Shown in pieces: positions 9,679 through 18,314 of a stretch of DNA of 64,000 nucleotides. This DNA is from Candidatus Cloacimonadota bacterium. Lineage in GTDB: Bacteria > Muiribacteriota > UBA6191. Within the stretch, counting starts at the first letter, position 1, and every line of letters starts with the position of its first letter. The stretch lies in contig JAGSHD010000006.1 of assembly GCA_023954715.1 (NCBI GenBank), positions 1 through 64,000 of the forward strand, in the 5' to 3' direction. The position numbers and the translations under genes are program-made. The notes beneath the pieces were generated by a model. It made no database searches. It had not been told where the DNA came from and worked only from the letters and a program-made list of their open reading frames with translations.

Positions 9679-11067
9679 CTAAACTGTTTTTGAAAATAAG
9701 TTTTTTTGCTTTTGCTGCTCTTTGAAATACTCATCAAACGGCAAACATACATTTCTTATGAAAAAGCGACCTAGTGGGGTAACTCTAATTTCATCATCAC
9801 TCAATTTGATAAATCCATCTTCAACGTAAGGAGTTAATTCACTTAACTCTTGATGAAACTTTTCTTTAAAATTGATATCCCATTCTTTTTCGATATTGGA
9901 GAATATAAAACCTTCTTGGTTCATTAATCTCATAATAACATCTTGTCGTATCAAGTCTTCTCTAGAAAGTACATAACCCTTTTCAACAGGAAAAAGATTT
10001 TCATCAATCATCTCTTGATAGGTGGTCAGTTTTTTATGGTTTTGAAAAAAGCCACAATTAGAATAACCAATAGATGTTACACCTGCAGCAAAGAGGTCTA
10101 AACCTTTGTGAGTTGTATATCCCATGAAGTTTCTATGCATTGTTCTATCTTGATAGGCTTTACTTAAACAATCATCTTTTTTAGCAAAATGATCTAAACC
10201 GATAAACTCATATCCTTTATCATCCAAATAGTGGACGGTATCTAAAAAGGCCTCCATCTTTTCGATTCCCGATGGTAAAGTTGCCTCGTCAAACCGTCTT
10301 TGAGCTGGTTTTATCCACGGTACGTGAGCATAATGATATATGGCAAGGCGATCAGGATCTAAAGACAATACTTTATCTAAGGTCTCTCGAAAGCCCTCTC
10401 TAGTTTGATGAGGTAATCCATAAATCAAGTCCATATTAAGGCTTTTTACTTCTGAATGAGAATGTACCCAATCCACAGTTTTTTTAATATCTTCATAAGC
10501 CTGTACTCTATTGATCTCTTGCTGTACTTTTTCATCAAAATCCTGAATACCCATTGAAATTCGGTTGAATCCAACACTCTTCAATGTCTTTATAAAAGAT
10601 TCAGATACTTGCTCTGGGTTGATCTCTATACCAATTTCTGGATCTTGGGCAAAGGTAAAATTATCTTTAATATGATCCATTAACATCTTAACTTCTAACT
10701 CTGACAAATGAGACGGTGATCCTCCACCCCACTGTAATTGTTTGATTTTCTTATTTTTTAAATAAGGAGCTAACATACTTAGCTCCTTCATTAGATAGTC
10801 TATGTAAGAGCTAATTGGACCTCTTTGAGTTGTAATGATCACATTACATCCACAAAAGTAACAATGTGAAGGACAAAATGGTAAGTGACAATACAATGAA
10901 GCCTCATTAGAACTCTCTGACAAGTTTTCTAAATGTGACTTATAAGTTAGACTTGTAACTTCATCTGTCCATACAGGAGCCGTAGGATAAGAAGTATACC
11001 TTGGGCCTGGTTTTGAATATTTTTCTAATAGATCTCTACTGATCTCGCTTGGAAAACCTTGTTTCAT
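9679..11067 (-). CDS. hemN: Oxygen-independent coproporphyrinogen III dehydrogenase HemN
   Basis: This radical-SAM enzyme decarboxylates coproporphyrinogen III to protoporphyrinogen IX without oxygen in heme biosynthesis. It has the cluster motif CPSHCYFC (Cys65, Cys69 and Cys72 from the chosen start), preceded by YCHLPF and followed by another Cys. The N-terminal segment KPGPRYTSYPTAP is diagnostic for true HemN rather than HemW-type relatives. At 462 residues the length matches the family. I chose the ATG at 11067 because AAGGAA sits nine bases upstream; an upstream in-frame ATG at 11121 has no such signal. Its role fits the nearby cytochrome c maturation operon, since both concern heme. 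Confidence 0.95.
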   Translation of the reverse strand: MKQGFPSEISRDLLEKYSKPGPRYTSYPTAPVWTDEVTSLTYKSHLENLSESSNEASLYCHLPFCPSHCYFCGCNVIITTQRGPISSYIDYLMKELSMLAPYLKNKKIKQLQWGGGSPSHLSELEVKMLMDHIKDNFTFAQDPEIGIEINPEQVSESFIKTLKSVGFNRISMGIQDFDEKVQQEINRVQAYEDIKKTVDWVHSHSEVKSLNMDLIYGLPHQTREGFRETLDKVLSLDPDRLAIYHYAHVPWIKPAQRRFDEATLPSGIEKMEAFLDTVHYLDDKGYEFIGLDHFAKKDDCLSKAYQDRTMHRNFMGYTTHKGLDLFAAGVTSIGYSNCGFFQNHKKLTTYQEMIDENLFPVEKGYVLSREDLIRQDVIMRLMNQEGFIFSNIEKEWDINFKEKFHQELSELTPYVEDGFIKLSDDEIRVTPLGRFFIRNVCLPFDEYFKEQQKQKNLFSKTV

Positions 11068-11487
11068 TATAATTCCTTTAAAAACTACCATAGCTGCAGT
11101 CTTATCTTTATATACATACATTTTGAAAAAAATATTTCAAAATTTATACTATTTTACCTATATATATGACCCTAGATTACGATCTAAACTAAATTGACTG
11201 AAACATAATCTAATTTTGTAGCCATAGAATACTTACATTTAAAGTGTAAAGTACATAGCAAATAGAGTACCAATAATATCATAAATGAAAAATAAATGAA
11301 TATTTGATCAATTAATAATCTAGTAAAATAGTTTATAGATTCACCCACCTCGAGGTTTTCACTCATTGTCTATATATCTGAAAACTAAATTTATCTATAC
11401 CTTTACATAACTTTTTGTATAGTTATAATACTAAACTTTTAGAGCGCGTCAAAAAAATCACGTTTTTTACTGAGGCTGGGGGGCACC

Positions 11488-11727
11488 ATGTCAAAAAATA
11501 TAAGAGGGAAATCACCAACAGGTGAGTCCAATATACAGCAAAAATTTAAGCTTTCTCAACACGAAGCATTGATTCAATACAAAGAAGCACTAGACTTATG
11601 GAGTTTGCACTACTCCAAGCATTCTGGTATACAACTTTCGTCTGTAGAGCTCGCTGAACTAAATCAAATGATCCACGAACTAGAGCTAGAACACCCTAGC
11701 GTGGTAAAACAACAGGGTATTATATAG
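11488..11727 (+). CDS. Small protein of unknown function
   Basis: A 79-residue hydrophilic protein is preceded by a very strong G-rich ribosome binding site (CTGGGGGGCACC before the ATG). The middle and end are predicted helical, with SSVELAELNQMIHELELEHPSVV resembling a short amphipathic helix pair. I recognise no family. The strong start signal is the main reason to treat it as real. It converges with the Sel1-like lipoprotein gene, leaving only three bases between the ends. Confidence 0.55.
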   Translation: MSKNIRGKSPTGESNIQQKFKLSQHEALIQYKEALDLWSLHYSKHSGIQLSSVELAELNQMIHELELEHPSVVKQQGII

Positions 11728-11730
11728 AGC

Positions 11731-12252
11731 CTATATTTTAGGGCATATTACATTTACAACAAATGGAGTGTCCTTAAGGCTCTTACTTTTCACATATTGA
11801 ATTGGCTGAGTTCTACTATCAGCACTCATCAACATACTTTTTACACAATTCTTAAATTTAAAGTTATCCCTGAACTCTATAACTTTTTGTTTTTGTATTT
11901 TGTTTAACTTATCACTTAGTTCTTCATATCTATAGTCTGCATCATAGTCGCCTAAATCTTTTGCTAGTAAATAATACAATTGCGCTTGTATTAGGTCTTT
12001 AGAAGGTCCATCTCCCGCTTCATACATAATCCCTATATTATAGAGTGATGCTATATGTTTGGCTTCAGCATTTTGACTAAACCAAAAAAAGGCAGAGTCA
12101 TAGTTTTGTTTGTGATATTTTCCTCGATAAAAGGACACCCCTAAATCATACCTAGCTTGAATATCTCCAAGCCAAGCTCTTTTCTCAAGATCGTGTACAT
12201 TATTTGCACACGGCTCTAAGATCAGTAAAATAAAAATAAGAATAAGTTTCAT
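11731..12252 (-). CDS. Exported Sel1-repeat protein
   Basis: A short hydrophobic N-terminus ending in LEPCANN suggests a signal peptide, possibly a poor lipobox. Two to three Sel1-type repeats cover about residues 25-105 (for example SLYNIGIMYEAGDGPSKD). The C-terminal 60 residues have two cysteines that could form a disulfide. Sel1 proteins act as binding scaffolds; no partner is apparent. The start is unusual: the only SD-like sequence (GGGG) lies inside the 3' arm of a terminator-like hairpin that ends seven bases before the ATG. Confidence 0.7.
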   Translation of the reverse strand: MKLILIFILLILEPCANNVHDLEKRAWLGDIQARYDLGVSFYRGKYHKQNYDSAFFWFSQNAEAKHIASLYNIGIMYEAGDGPSKDLIQAQLYYLLAKDLGDYDADYRYEELSDKLNKIQKQKVIEFRDNFKFKNCVKSMLMSADSRTQPIQYVKSKSLKDTPFVVNVICPKI

Positions 12253-12258
12253 AAAAAG

Positions 12259-12297
12259 AAAACCCCAAACAACTGTAATTTTAGCATTTGGGGTTTT
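12259..12297 (-). terminator. Terminator-like hairpin between FKBP gene and Sel1 gene
   Basis: An 11-bp perfect stem (AAAACCCCAAA and TTTGGGGTTTT) with a 17-base loop is followed on the minus strand by CTTTTT and then the ATG of the next gene. It fits a terminator for the FKBP gene. Because it also masks the GGGG before the next start, it could act as a translational or transcriptional attenuator. Confidence 0.75.
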
Positions 12298-12322
12298 AAA
12301 TTAATTTTTTAATTGAAATGTA

Positions 12323-13282
12323 TTATCGAAAGTCAATCAAATCGATTTGGAATAATAGAGTTGCTCCACCAGGAATACCACCTCTACCATAAGGACCATA
12401 AGCTAAATGTGAAGGTATTGAAACAAATACTGACTCACCTTTAGACATATTGGCAACCATTTGGTTCCATCCTTTAATCACTCTTCCACCTAAGTTAAAC
12501 TTAAACGGGATTCCTCTCTTTTTAGAAGAATCAAAGCTTTTTCCTGACTCAAACCAACCTGTATAGTGAACCTTAACTTTTTGTCCAACTTTTGGTTTTG
12601 GTCCATTACCTGTTTTTAAAACCCAGTACTTCAAATCACCTAATGTTTTAGCTTTTGACCCATCCGGCTTTGGGAAAACATGTGGAGTAGGCTTAGGCAT
12701 AACTTCTAAAACTTCCATTACAAAAATTAAGTTTGCTTTTGGTGGAATACCTGGTCTACCATGCTCGCCATAAGCTAGGTGCCATGGAATAGATAGCTTT
12801 GCTTTTGCTCCAATAGGAATCATCTTAACACCTTGATCCATACCTTGAATCATTCGACCCGCTCCTACTTGAAAGTTAAGAGGCTCGTTTCTATTATAAG
12901 AAGAGTCAAATTCTTTCCCGTTTTCGAATAGTCCTTGGTAGTGGATAGAAACAATATCGCCATCTTTTGGCATTACAATGCTTGGCATATTTGTTTCTTC
13001 AAGGATTGTAACTGATAAACTAGGCTTTTCGTTGACAGGCTTTTCGACCATGTTTGTCACTTTCACGATCTCTTTGATCACTTCTTTGCCACTATTTTTT
13101 TTAGTAACAGTAACATTTACTTCTACGTTTTTCTCTGCTTTAACTTCTTCTTTTGACTCTCCAAGCCCTCTACCAGCGACATAGGTCATTAGAGCTAAAA
13201 GTAAACAAAAACCGACACCAATAAAAATTATTCCTGTATTTCCTTTTTGAGAAGAGTTTATTTTCTGATTGAAACTGCGCAT
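12323..13282 (-). CDS. Membrane-anchored tandem FKBP-type peptidyl-prolyl isomerase
   Basis: The protein has an N-terminal membrane anchor (about residues 17-37), a Val/Lys-rich linker and two FKBP domains (about 105-194 and 230-318). Each has the FKBP signatures VHYTGWFESGKSFDSS-type and AYGPYGRGGIPGGATLLF-type. FKBPs catalyse cis-trans isomerisation at proline and assist folding; the anchor places both domains on the periplasmic side. The active-site aromatic and YG residues appear conserved in both copies, so both may be active. AAGGATTTTT precedes the ATG. Tandem FKBP domains in one anchored protein are uncommon; single-domain FkpA-type proteins are the usual form. Confidence 0.9.
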   Translation of the reverse strand: MRSFNQKINSSQKGNTGIIFIGVGFCLLLALMTYVAGRGLGESKEEVKAEKNVEVNVTVTKKNSGKEVIKEIVKVTNMVEKPVNEKPSLSVTILEETNMPSIVMPKDGDIVSIHYQGLFENGKEFDSSYNRNEPLNFQVGAGRMIQGMDQGVKMIPIGAKAKLSIPWHLAYGEHGRPGIPPKANLIFVMEVLEVMPKPTPHVFPKPDGSKAKTLGDLKYWVLKTGNGPKPKVGQKVKVHYTGWFESGKSFDSSKKRGIPFKFNLGGRVIKGWNQMVANMSKGESVFVSIPSHLAYGPYGRGGIPGGATLLFQIDLIDFR

Positions 13283-13671
13283 AAAAATCCTTATCCATTA
13301 CTAGAGTATTTAAGTCTCGTGCTTACATCACGGAGGTAAAATATACTCAATCTATTTTTATTATGTAGATCTCTCAATTGCTTGTCTTTAACTAAACAGT
13401 TATGTCTTTAACAATTTGTGAAAACTACTTTACTTTAGGTATTTAATTTTACATGAATAAACTATAGGATTTTGATCAATTAATCAAACATTAAATCTAA
13501 AATGACTTAAAAAATGTCCCATATTACACAAACTAGAATCACTGATTTTACAGAGCTATAAATTTTTTTATAAATCCCAAAGATATAGAAAGAAGTATTG
13601 ATGATTTTTCAATAACTTAAAACCAAACTAGAACAACAAATAACCGACTTACAAAACTTATAAGGAATACA
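13283..13671. other. Divergent intergenic region
   Basis: No open reading frame is supported. The region is very AT-rich and should contain promoters for the FKBP gene (minus) and the esterase gene (plus). I see no convincing repeat or structured RNA. Confidence 0.5.
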
Positions 13672-14265
13672 ATGATTCTTAACATCCATGGTTACAACTC
13701 TACTGGTGAAAACAGTAAATTTCATTATCTCAAATCTATTTTTCCACAAGAAAACATCATCTCACCTACTCTGCCATTCAATCCAAAAGATACTGTAGAA
13801 CAGCTAAAATCAATCATTCTTAAGCAAAAAGAAAAGATATTGGTTGTGGGATCCTCTCTTGGCGGTTTTTATGCCTATTATATTGCAGCTAGGTTTTCTT
13901 TGAACGTATGTCTGATAAATCCATCACTCATACCATTTGTAAATTTAGTAGATAGAATTTTGGAGCAAAACCAAACTAGTGGCTCAGAACAAGTCTCTAT
14001 TGAGCAGCTAAAAGAGTTACGAGATTTATTTTCATTATCATACTTAGAAGCAGACAAAAAACATGTAAACGTTTTTGTATCGAATGATGATGACGTAATT
14101 AATCATCAAGCCGTTACAAAAAAAATGTCACCATTTTTCAATCAATATCAAGAGTTTGAAACAGGTGGGCATCGGTTTGAGGATTTAAGTCTATTAGATA
14201 ATTATATAGTTAAACTATATGAAAACTGCACAGGTCTACAGCCGGACCCCGCTCCTTTCAAGTAG
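13672..14265 (+). CDS. YqiA-like alpha/beta hydrolase (UPF0227 type)
   Basis: The short protein starts with LNIHGYNSTGENSK, typical of the YqiA/UPF0227 branch of alpha/beta hydrolases. The nucleophile elbow is VVGSSLGGFYAYY with Ser62. The acid is probably Asp141 in the NDDDVI segment, and the catalytic histidine His167 in TGGHRFED. Members are small esterases without a lid domain; the physiological substrate is unknown. No signal peptide is present, so it is cytoplasmic. AAGGA lies before the ATG. It converges with a small minus-strand gene, with six bases between the ends. Confidence 0.85.
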   Translation: MILNIHGYNSTGENSKFHYLKSIFPQENIISPTLPFNPKDTVEQLKSIILKQKEKILVVGSSLGGFYAYYIAARFSLNVCLINPSLIPFVNLVDRILEQNQTSGSEQVSIEQLKELRDLFSLSYLEADKKHVNVFVSNDDDVINHQAVTKKMSPFFNQYQEFETGGHRFEDLSLLDNYIVKLYENCTGLQPDPAPFK

Positions 14266-14271
14266 TTAAAA

Positions 14272-14520
14272 CTAATCGATTTGAAAGACTTCGTTACACT
14301 GAATCACGACATTTTTGGCTTTACCATTTTTGTCCATGTACTGTTGTTTTACTTTAGCAGGTGGTTTACAGCTTTTTGCTAGTTTAGTCCCGTAAGCATT
14401 ACGCATTAGTTTCATTACTTCAAATTGCAATGAAACTAGGGGGTGCTTTGGGTTTACTACTGTTACTAAGTCCCCTATTTTGGCTAAAACTTGATCGCCT
14501 TCATTTTCCATGAATTCCAT
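14272..14520 (-). CDS. Small protein of unknown function
   Basis: An 82-residue protein starts at an ATG preceded by AAAGGAAAAAT. An ATG further upstream at 14556 is in frame but lacks a ribosome binding site. The sequence contains two cysteines, a central helical stretch around LQFEVMKLMRNAYG and a lysine-rich segment. No family is recognisable. It lies downstream of the degenerate response regulator gene on the same strand, separated by two hairpins, so co-transcription is uncertain. Confidence 0.6.
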   Translation of the reverse strand: MEFMENEGDQVLAKIGDLVTVVNPKHPLVSLQFEVMKLMRNAYGTKLAKSCKPPAKVKQQYMDKNGKAKNVVIQCNEVFQID

Positions 14521-14602
14521 ATTTTTCCTTTTACTTTTTTTATTTGTCATAGTCATATAACAGGCGAGCGGTTTTTTCTATGTATATCCTAAAAAGAACG
14601 AA

Positions 14603-14631
14603 GCCTGTCACAATATGCAATCGTGACAGGC
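14603..14631 (-). terminator. Hairpin, possible terminator of the response regulator gene
   Basis: A perfect 9-bp stem (GCCTGTCAC and GTGACAGGC) with an 11-base loop is followed on the minus strand by TTCGTTCTTTTT, a broken U-tract. It lies between the response regulator and the small downstream gene. Confidence 0.55.
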
Positions 14632-14666
14632 AAATATTCTGACAAACTCTTATTTTCTACAATCAA

Positions 14667-14691
14667 GTAGTACAATTCAATTTTGTACTAC
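14667..14691 (-). other. Second hairpin after the response regulator gene
   Basis: A perfect 9-bp inverted repeat (GTAGTACAA and TTGTACTAC) has a seven-base loop. It has no clear T-run, and lies 30 bases beyond the response regulator stop on the minus strand. It could stabilise the mRNA 3' end or bind a protein. Confidence 0.45.
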
Positions 14692-14720
14692 CCAACTACA
14701 CTTTATAACACTAATTTTAA

Positions 14721-15185
14721 CTATGAATGTTTTTCTAAAATTGCTGATCTCATCAATGCTAATATGGCTTGTGACTCTAGTTGTGGAAGCATTTTCTCAA
14801 GCATAGCCTCTTGAGTGCTATAACTTTCTAAGATTTCAAAAATCTTTTGCTTTAAAGAAATTAGACGAGTTGGTTTTTTTAAATAGGTAGTCACACCAAT
14901 TTTCATACACTCTAAAATTAGCTCTTTTTGAGAGCATTCTGACTGAACTATGACTGGGATCTCTTTGTGGAGCTTTACTTTGCGAATCAAATCATAGCCA
15001 CTTAATTTTTTTAGGCGTAGCTCTGTGATAATTAATGAGACTATTTCTTGGGAATGAAAGAGGATATTTTCAGCTTGTTGTCCATCTTCACATTCGATGA
15101 ACTTATAACCATATCCCTTTAGACCGTTTACGATCATTTTACGAGCCCAACGATTTGGCTCGACGAGTAGAATTGTTTTTTTCAT
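14721..15185 (-). CDS. Degenerate response regulator receiver-domain protein
   Basis: The first 115 residues form a receiver (REC) domain: ILLVEPNRWARKM at the start, a central IITELRLKKLSGYDL strand-loop and KKP near the end. The phospho-accepting aspartate is replaced by glutamate (Glu55 from the chosen start), and the acidic pocket near residues 9-10 reads Glu-Pro. The conserved lysine remains. Such a protein cannot be phosphorylated in the usual way; glutamate at this position can mimic the active state. The last 35 residues are a helical tail with no output domain. AAGGAAG precedes the ATG at 15185. No histidine kinase is adjacent. It diverges from the ABC exporter operon. Confidence 0.8.
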   Translation of the reverse strand: MKKTILLVEPNRWARKMIVNGLKGYGYKFIECEDGQQAENILFHSQEIVSLIITELRLKKLSGYDLIRKVKLHKEIPVIVQSECSQKELILECMKIGVTTYLKKPTRLISLKQKIFEILESYSTQEAMLEKMLPQLESQAILALMRSAILEKHS

Positions 15186-15346
15186 TATAACTTCCTTGTT
15201 TCTGAATTTTTGAACGTCCTGTTCAAACACAATTTTATTTGTCTTAAAATTTATCGACATTATCGCTTGTTTTTGTTAGTTTTTGTTTATTAGTGTTTGA
15301 ATTTGTTCGATTTTAATTGTAATCTGAGATAAACAAAAAGAGTAAT

Positions 15347-16354
15347 ATGGTCATTCAATCCCGCAATCTACAAAAGAAATATAAGGTCTTTGAAAAACAT
15401 CCCGGCATCGTAGGCTCTATTAAAAACCTATTTCATCGTGAGTTTACTGAAAACTTTGCCGTTCAGCCATTTGACTTAGAGGCCCATAGGGGTGAGTTTA
15501 TTGGACTATTAGGGCCCAATGGGGCTGGTAAAACAAGCCTTATGAAAATGTTTACTGGGATTACAGTACCTAGTGGCGGATCTCTACAAGTTTGTGGCCA
15601 TGACCCATCAAAAAGAGAGATTGATTTTCGTCGAAAGATCGCTTTAGTAATGGGGCAAAAGTCCCAGTTATGGTGGGATATACCAGCATTAGACAGTTTT
15701 TTACTACTTCAAAAATACTATGAGCTAAATGAGGTTCAATTTCAAGCCAGACTATCTGAGATGGCAGCACTTTTAGATGTTGAAAAACTCCTAAAAATAC
15801 ATGTACGTAAACTATCTCTTGGTGAACGTATGAAGATGGAGTTAATTGCATCATTACTCCACCAACCAGAGGTCATTTTTTTAGATGAACCAACAATAGG
15901 GTTAGACGTAATCGCCCAAGAAAAACTCAGAGCCTTTTTACTAGATTATCATGACAAAAATGATACTACTATGGTTTTGACCTCTCACTATATGGCAGAT
16001 GTTGAGGCACTTTGTGATCGGATTGTACTCTTACTTAATGGTAGTAAGTGTTTTGATGGAAACATTAAACAGTTTGAACAAATCCTAGGAAAAGAAAAGT
16101 ACCTCAGTTTTCACTTTTCAGAGGCTGTTGATCCGCAAAACTCCATCTTTAGTGGTTTTGACCCTAAATTTTCTCACGAAAATAGTAAAGTTGAACTTAG
16201 AGTACCAGAAGAAAAATTAAACGAAGTTAGTCTTTCGATTTTGCAACAGTACACTGTTAATGATTACCATACTGAAAAGCTTCCCATCGAACGGGTTATG
16301 AAAACCCTTTTAGAAAACCCTGAGATCATGAAAACTAATGTCAGCACTACTTAG
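15347..16354 (+). CDS. ABC transporter ATP-binding protein (ABC-2 type exporter)
   Basis: This is the cytoplasmic ATPase of a probable exporter. The Walker A motif GPNGAGKT is at residues 56-63, the signature LSLGE at 156-160, Walker B VIFLDE at 176-181 and the switch histidine in LTSHYM near 215. The C-terminal 90 residues form the extension common to the DUF990-associated ATPases. It overlaps the next gene by 17 bases, so subunits are probably made in step. The substrate is not evident. Confidence 0.92.
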   Translation: MVIQSRNLQKKYKVFEKHPGIVGSIKNLFHREFTENFAVQPFDLEAHRGEFIGLLGPNGAGKTSLMKMFTGITVPSGGSLQVCGHDPSKREIDFRRKIALVMGQKSQLWWDIPALDSFLLLQKYYELNEVQFQARLSEMAALLDVEKLLKIHVRKLSLGERMKMELIASLLHQPEVIFLDEPTIGLDVIAQEKLRAFLLDYHDKNDTTMVLTSHYMADVEALCDRIVLLLNGSKCFDGNIKQFEQILGKEKYLSFHFSEAVDPQNSIFSGFDPKFSHENSKVELRVPEEKLNEVSLSILQQYTVNDYHTEKLPIERVMKTLLENPEIMKTNVSTT

Positions 16355-17138
16355 TAAATGGTTTCAGACCATAAAGATTTCTTGGTCAAATCTTTTGGCG
16401 TACCGCCTCAACTTTTTTTTACTGATCATTGGACCAGCCTTTGTATTTTTCTTTGTTAAATACAATCTTTGGTATTCTATTTTTCAAGGAGATAAAACAA
16501 TACTTGTTGGTGGCTATACCTTAGAGCAAATGATTCATTATCAGTTTTTCACATTAATCACAGCACTTATTGCTCAAAGCTCAAACGGTATGAAACTTTC
16601 GTCAGATATCCGACTGGGTCGAATCTCTGTTTTTTTGATTTATCCCTTTAACTTTTGGCAATATCATTGCGCGCATTTTTTAGCATTTCAATCAATTCAG
16701 GTCATAGTTGGACTCTTAAGTATTAGTATTTTCTATTACTTAGGACTAATTTATAATTTATCCATGACAAGTTGTATCTATGGTTTTAGCTTCTGTATCA
16801 TCGTTGGAGTACTATGGTTTAGTATTCAATATTTAATAGGACTCATGGCCTTCTGGCTCGAAGAAACCTGGATATTAAGAGTTAGTTTTTTAACCATCTC
16901 TAATTTTTTATCTGGAGCAATTATCCCATTGGAGCTTTACCCCAAATGGTTAGTCAATGGATTGTGGTATACACCTTTCCCATATTTAACTTTTGTTCCG
17001 GTTAAAGTGTTTCAAGGGCAATTTGATATGGTAAATACTGCTTTTTTTGTCATTGTTTTTTGGACCTTTGTATTTGCCTGTATTTCTTATTTTACATGGC
17101 GAAAAGGACTAAGATTATATACAGGAGCCGGAATGTAA
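16338..17138 (+). CDS. ABC-2 type permease, DUF990 family (first subunit)
   Basis: About six transmembrane helices occupy the 266 residues. The N-terminal segment WSNLLAYRLNFFLLIIGPAF is characteristic of the ABC2_membrane_6 (DUF990) permeases, which occur as two different subunits next to one ATPase. The start lies inside the ATPase gene and has no strong ribosome binding site, in line with translational coupling. It ends by overlapping the second permease start by one base. Confidence 0.88.
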   Translation: MSALLSKWFQTIKISWSNLLAYRLNFFLLIIGPAFVFFFVKYNLWYSIFQGDKTILVGGYTLEQMIHYQFFTLITALIAQSSNGMKLSSDIRLGRISVFLIYPFNFWQYHCAHFLAFQSIQVIVGLLSISIFYYLGLIYNLSMTSCIYGFSFCIIVGVLWFSIQYLIGLMAFWLEETWILRVSFLTISNFLSGAIIPLELYPKWLVNGLWYTPFPYLTFVPVKVFQGQFDMVNTAFFVIVFWTFVFACISYFTWRKGLRLYTGAGM

Positions 17139-17932
17139 TGAAAAATATACTCAAACATTATGCATCTGTTTATCATGGCTTTCTTCAAACGAGTCTTTCT
17201 GAAGCCACTAGTTTTCGATTAAACTTTTTTTTGTTTATCATAATGGATATTATCTTTTTTTGTAGCTCGGTTATGAGCGTACATATTATTTATCAACACA
17301 TTGAAAAGATAGGTATATGGAGCTTAACCGAGTTTATGTTCTTTTTATCTTTTTCTTTATTAGTCGATCAAATTCACATGGCTTTTATTGCTGAAAACTT
17401 TTGGTACTTTTCTGATGATATCCGCATGGGAAACCTAGACTTTTTTATTATTAAGCCAATATCTACCATTTTTAGTGTATTTTTCAGGCATATCCGTCCA
17501 GCATCTTGTATCAACATACTTTTTACGGGAGCCTACTTTGTTTATTGCTCTAAACAAGCGGGGCTATCCAATCTCTTTATTTTGGTGTCTCCACTTTTTG
17601 TAATCTTGGCTCTATTATTGATGGTAAGTCTTGAAATTTTATTATCTTGCTCTATGTTTTTTATGGTAGAAAGCATGGGAATCAATTTTTTACGTATGCA
17701 GTTTCAAAAATTAAGTCGATGGCCTGATTTTGTATACGGTTATATGTCACAAAAAGTTTTTACCTTTGCTATACCTATATTGCTTATCAGTAATGCACCT
17801 ATCAAGTTTTTGTTAAATCCTACAGATATAACACCATTGCTATATATGCTTATCGCAATTGTTGTGACAATCCTTTTGATTCGTATCGCTTGGGCTCATG
17901 GTTTGAGAGCCTATGAGTCTGTCTCTAGTTGA
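17138..17932 (+). CDS. ABC-2 type permease, DUF990 family (second subunit)
   Basis: A 264-residue polytopic protein begins with the same cytoplasmic-to-first-helix pattern as the first permease (EATSFRLNFFLFIIMDIIFF), so the two are distant paralogues that probably form a heterodimeric channel. I chose the ATG at 17138, which overlaps the preceding stop codon by one base and has AGGAG upstream; an in-frame ATG at 17060 lies inside the preceding gene. The 3' end overlaps the convergent ParB-like gene by 22 bases. Confidence 0.88.
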   Translation: MKNILKHYASVYHGFLQTSLSEATSFRLNFFLFIIMDIIFFCSSVMSVHIIYQHIEKIGIWSLTEFMFFLSFSLLVDQIHMAFIAENFWYFSDDIRMGNLDFFIIKPISTIFSVFFRHIRPASCINILFTGAYFVYCSKQAGLSNLFILVSPLFVILALLLMVSLEILLSCSMFFMVESMGINFLRMQFQKLSRWPDFVYGYMSQKVFTFAIPILLISNAPIKFLLNPTDITPLLYMLIAIVVTILLIRIAWAHGLRAYESVSS

Positions 17933-18309
17933 ATATGCCCTGACTTGATATAGCCTTCTATATCAAGATATGTAGCTATTTCTAATGATCTAAACTGTGA
18001 TTTTATCTCTTCCATATTAGATATCTTTAATCCTTTAACTACTATCTTTGCGTTCTTTTTGGGGTAGATAAATGCTTTTAAATATGGAATATTGAAACTT
18101 CTGGCCAACAATAAACGTTGGCCACCGGTTTCAACTTGTAATCGATCTGGATATTGATTTACCAATATGGGATCGAGTATACCATTTCGTTGAATATCTT
18201 CTTGTAAATCTTTAAACTCTTGCTTAGTTCTCACAAGAGTTTTGATCTGCTCACTACTGTCGTAGCTCAAACAAAGATCATTCGTCGAAATACTTGTAAA
18301 AATCAGCAT
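17911..18309 (-). CDS. Small protein with a ParB-like N-terminal domain
   Basis: Residues about 25-90 resemble the ParB/Srx-like fold: KDLQEDIQRNGILDPILVN followed by ETGGQRLLLARSFNIPYL, where GGQR takes the place of the GERR box of ParB. ParB-fold proteins bind or hydrolyse nucleotides. No helix-turn-helix DNA-binding domain is present, so this is not a chromosome-partitioning ParB. The remaining 40 residues are unassigned. The gene follows the M20 peptidase by five bases, with its start just after the peptidase stop, which suggests coupling. It has no clear ribosome binding site of its own. Confidence 0.65.
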   Translation of the reverse strand: MLIFTSISTNDLCLSYDSSEQIKTLVRTKQEFKDLQEDIQRNGILDPILVNQYPDRLQVETGGQRLLLARSFNIPYLKAFIYPKKNAKIVVKGLKISNMEEIKSQFRSLEIATYLDIEGYIKSGHIQLETDS

Positions 18310-18314
18310 AAACG

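Noticed and set aside
11184..11366. Minus-strand frame of 60 codons with a hydrophobic middle
   Set aside because: It has a membrane-helix-like stretch but no ribosome binding site and biased AT-rich composition; not enough to call a gene.
17911..18309. Chromosome-partitioning ParB
   Set aside because: Only part of the ParB fold is present, there is no DNA-binding domain and no parA neighbour.
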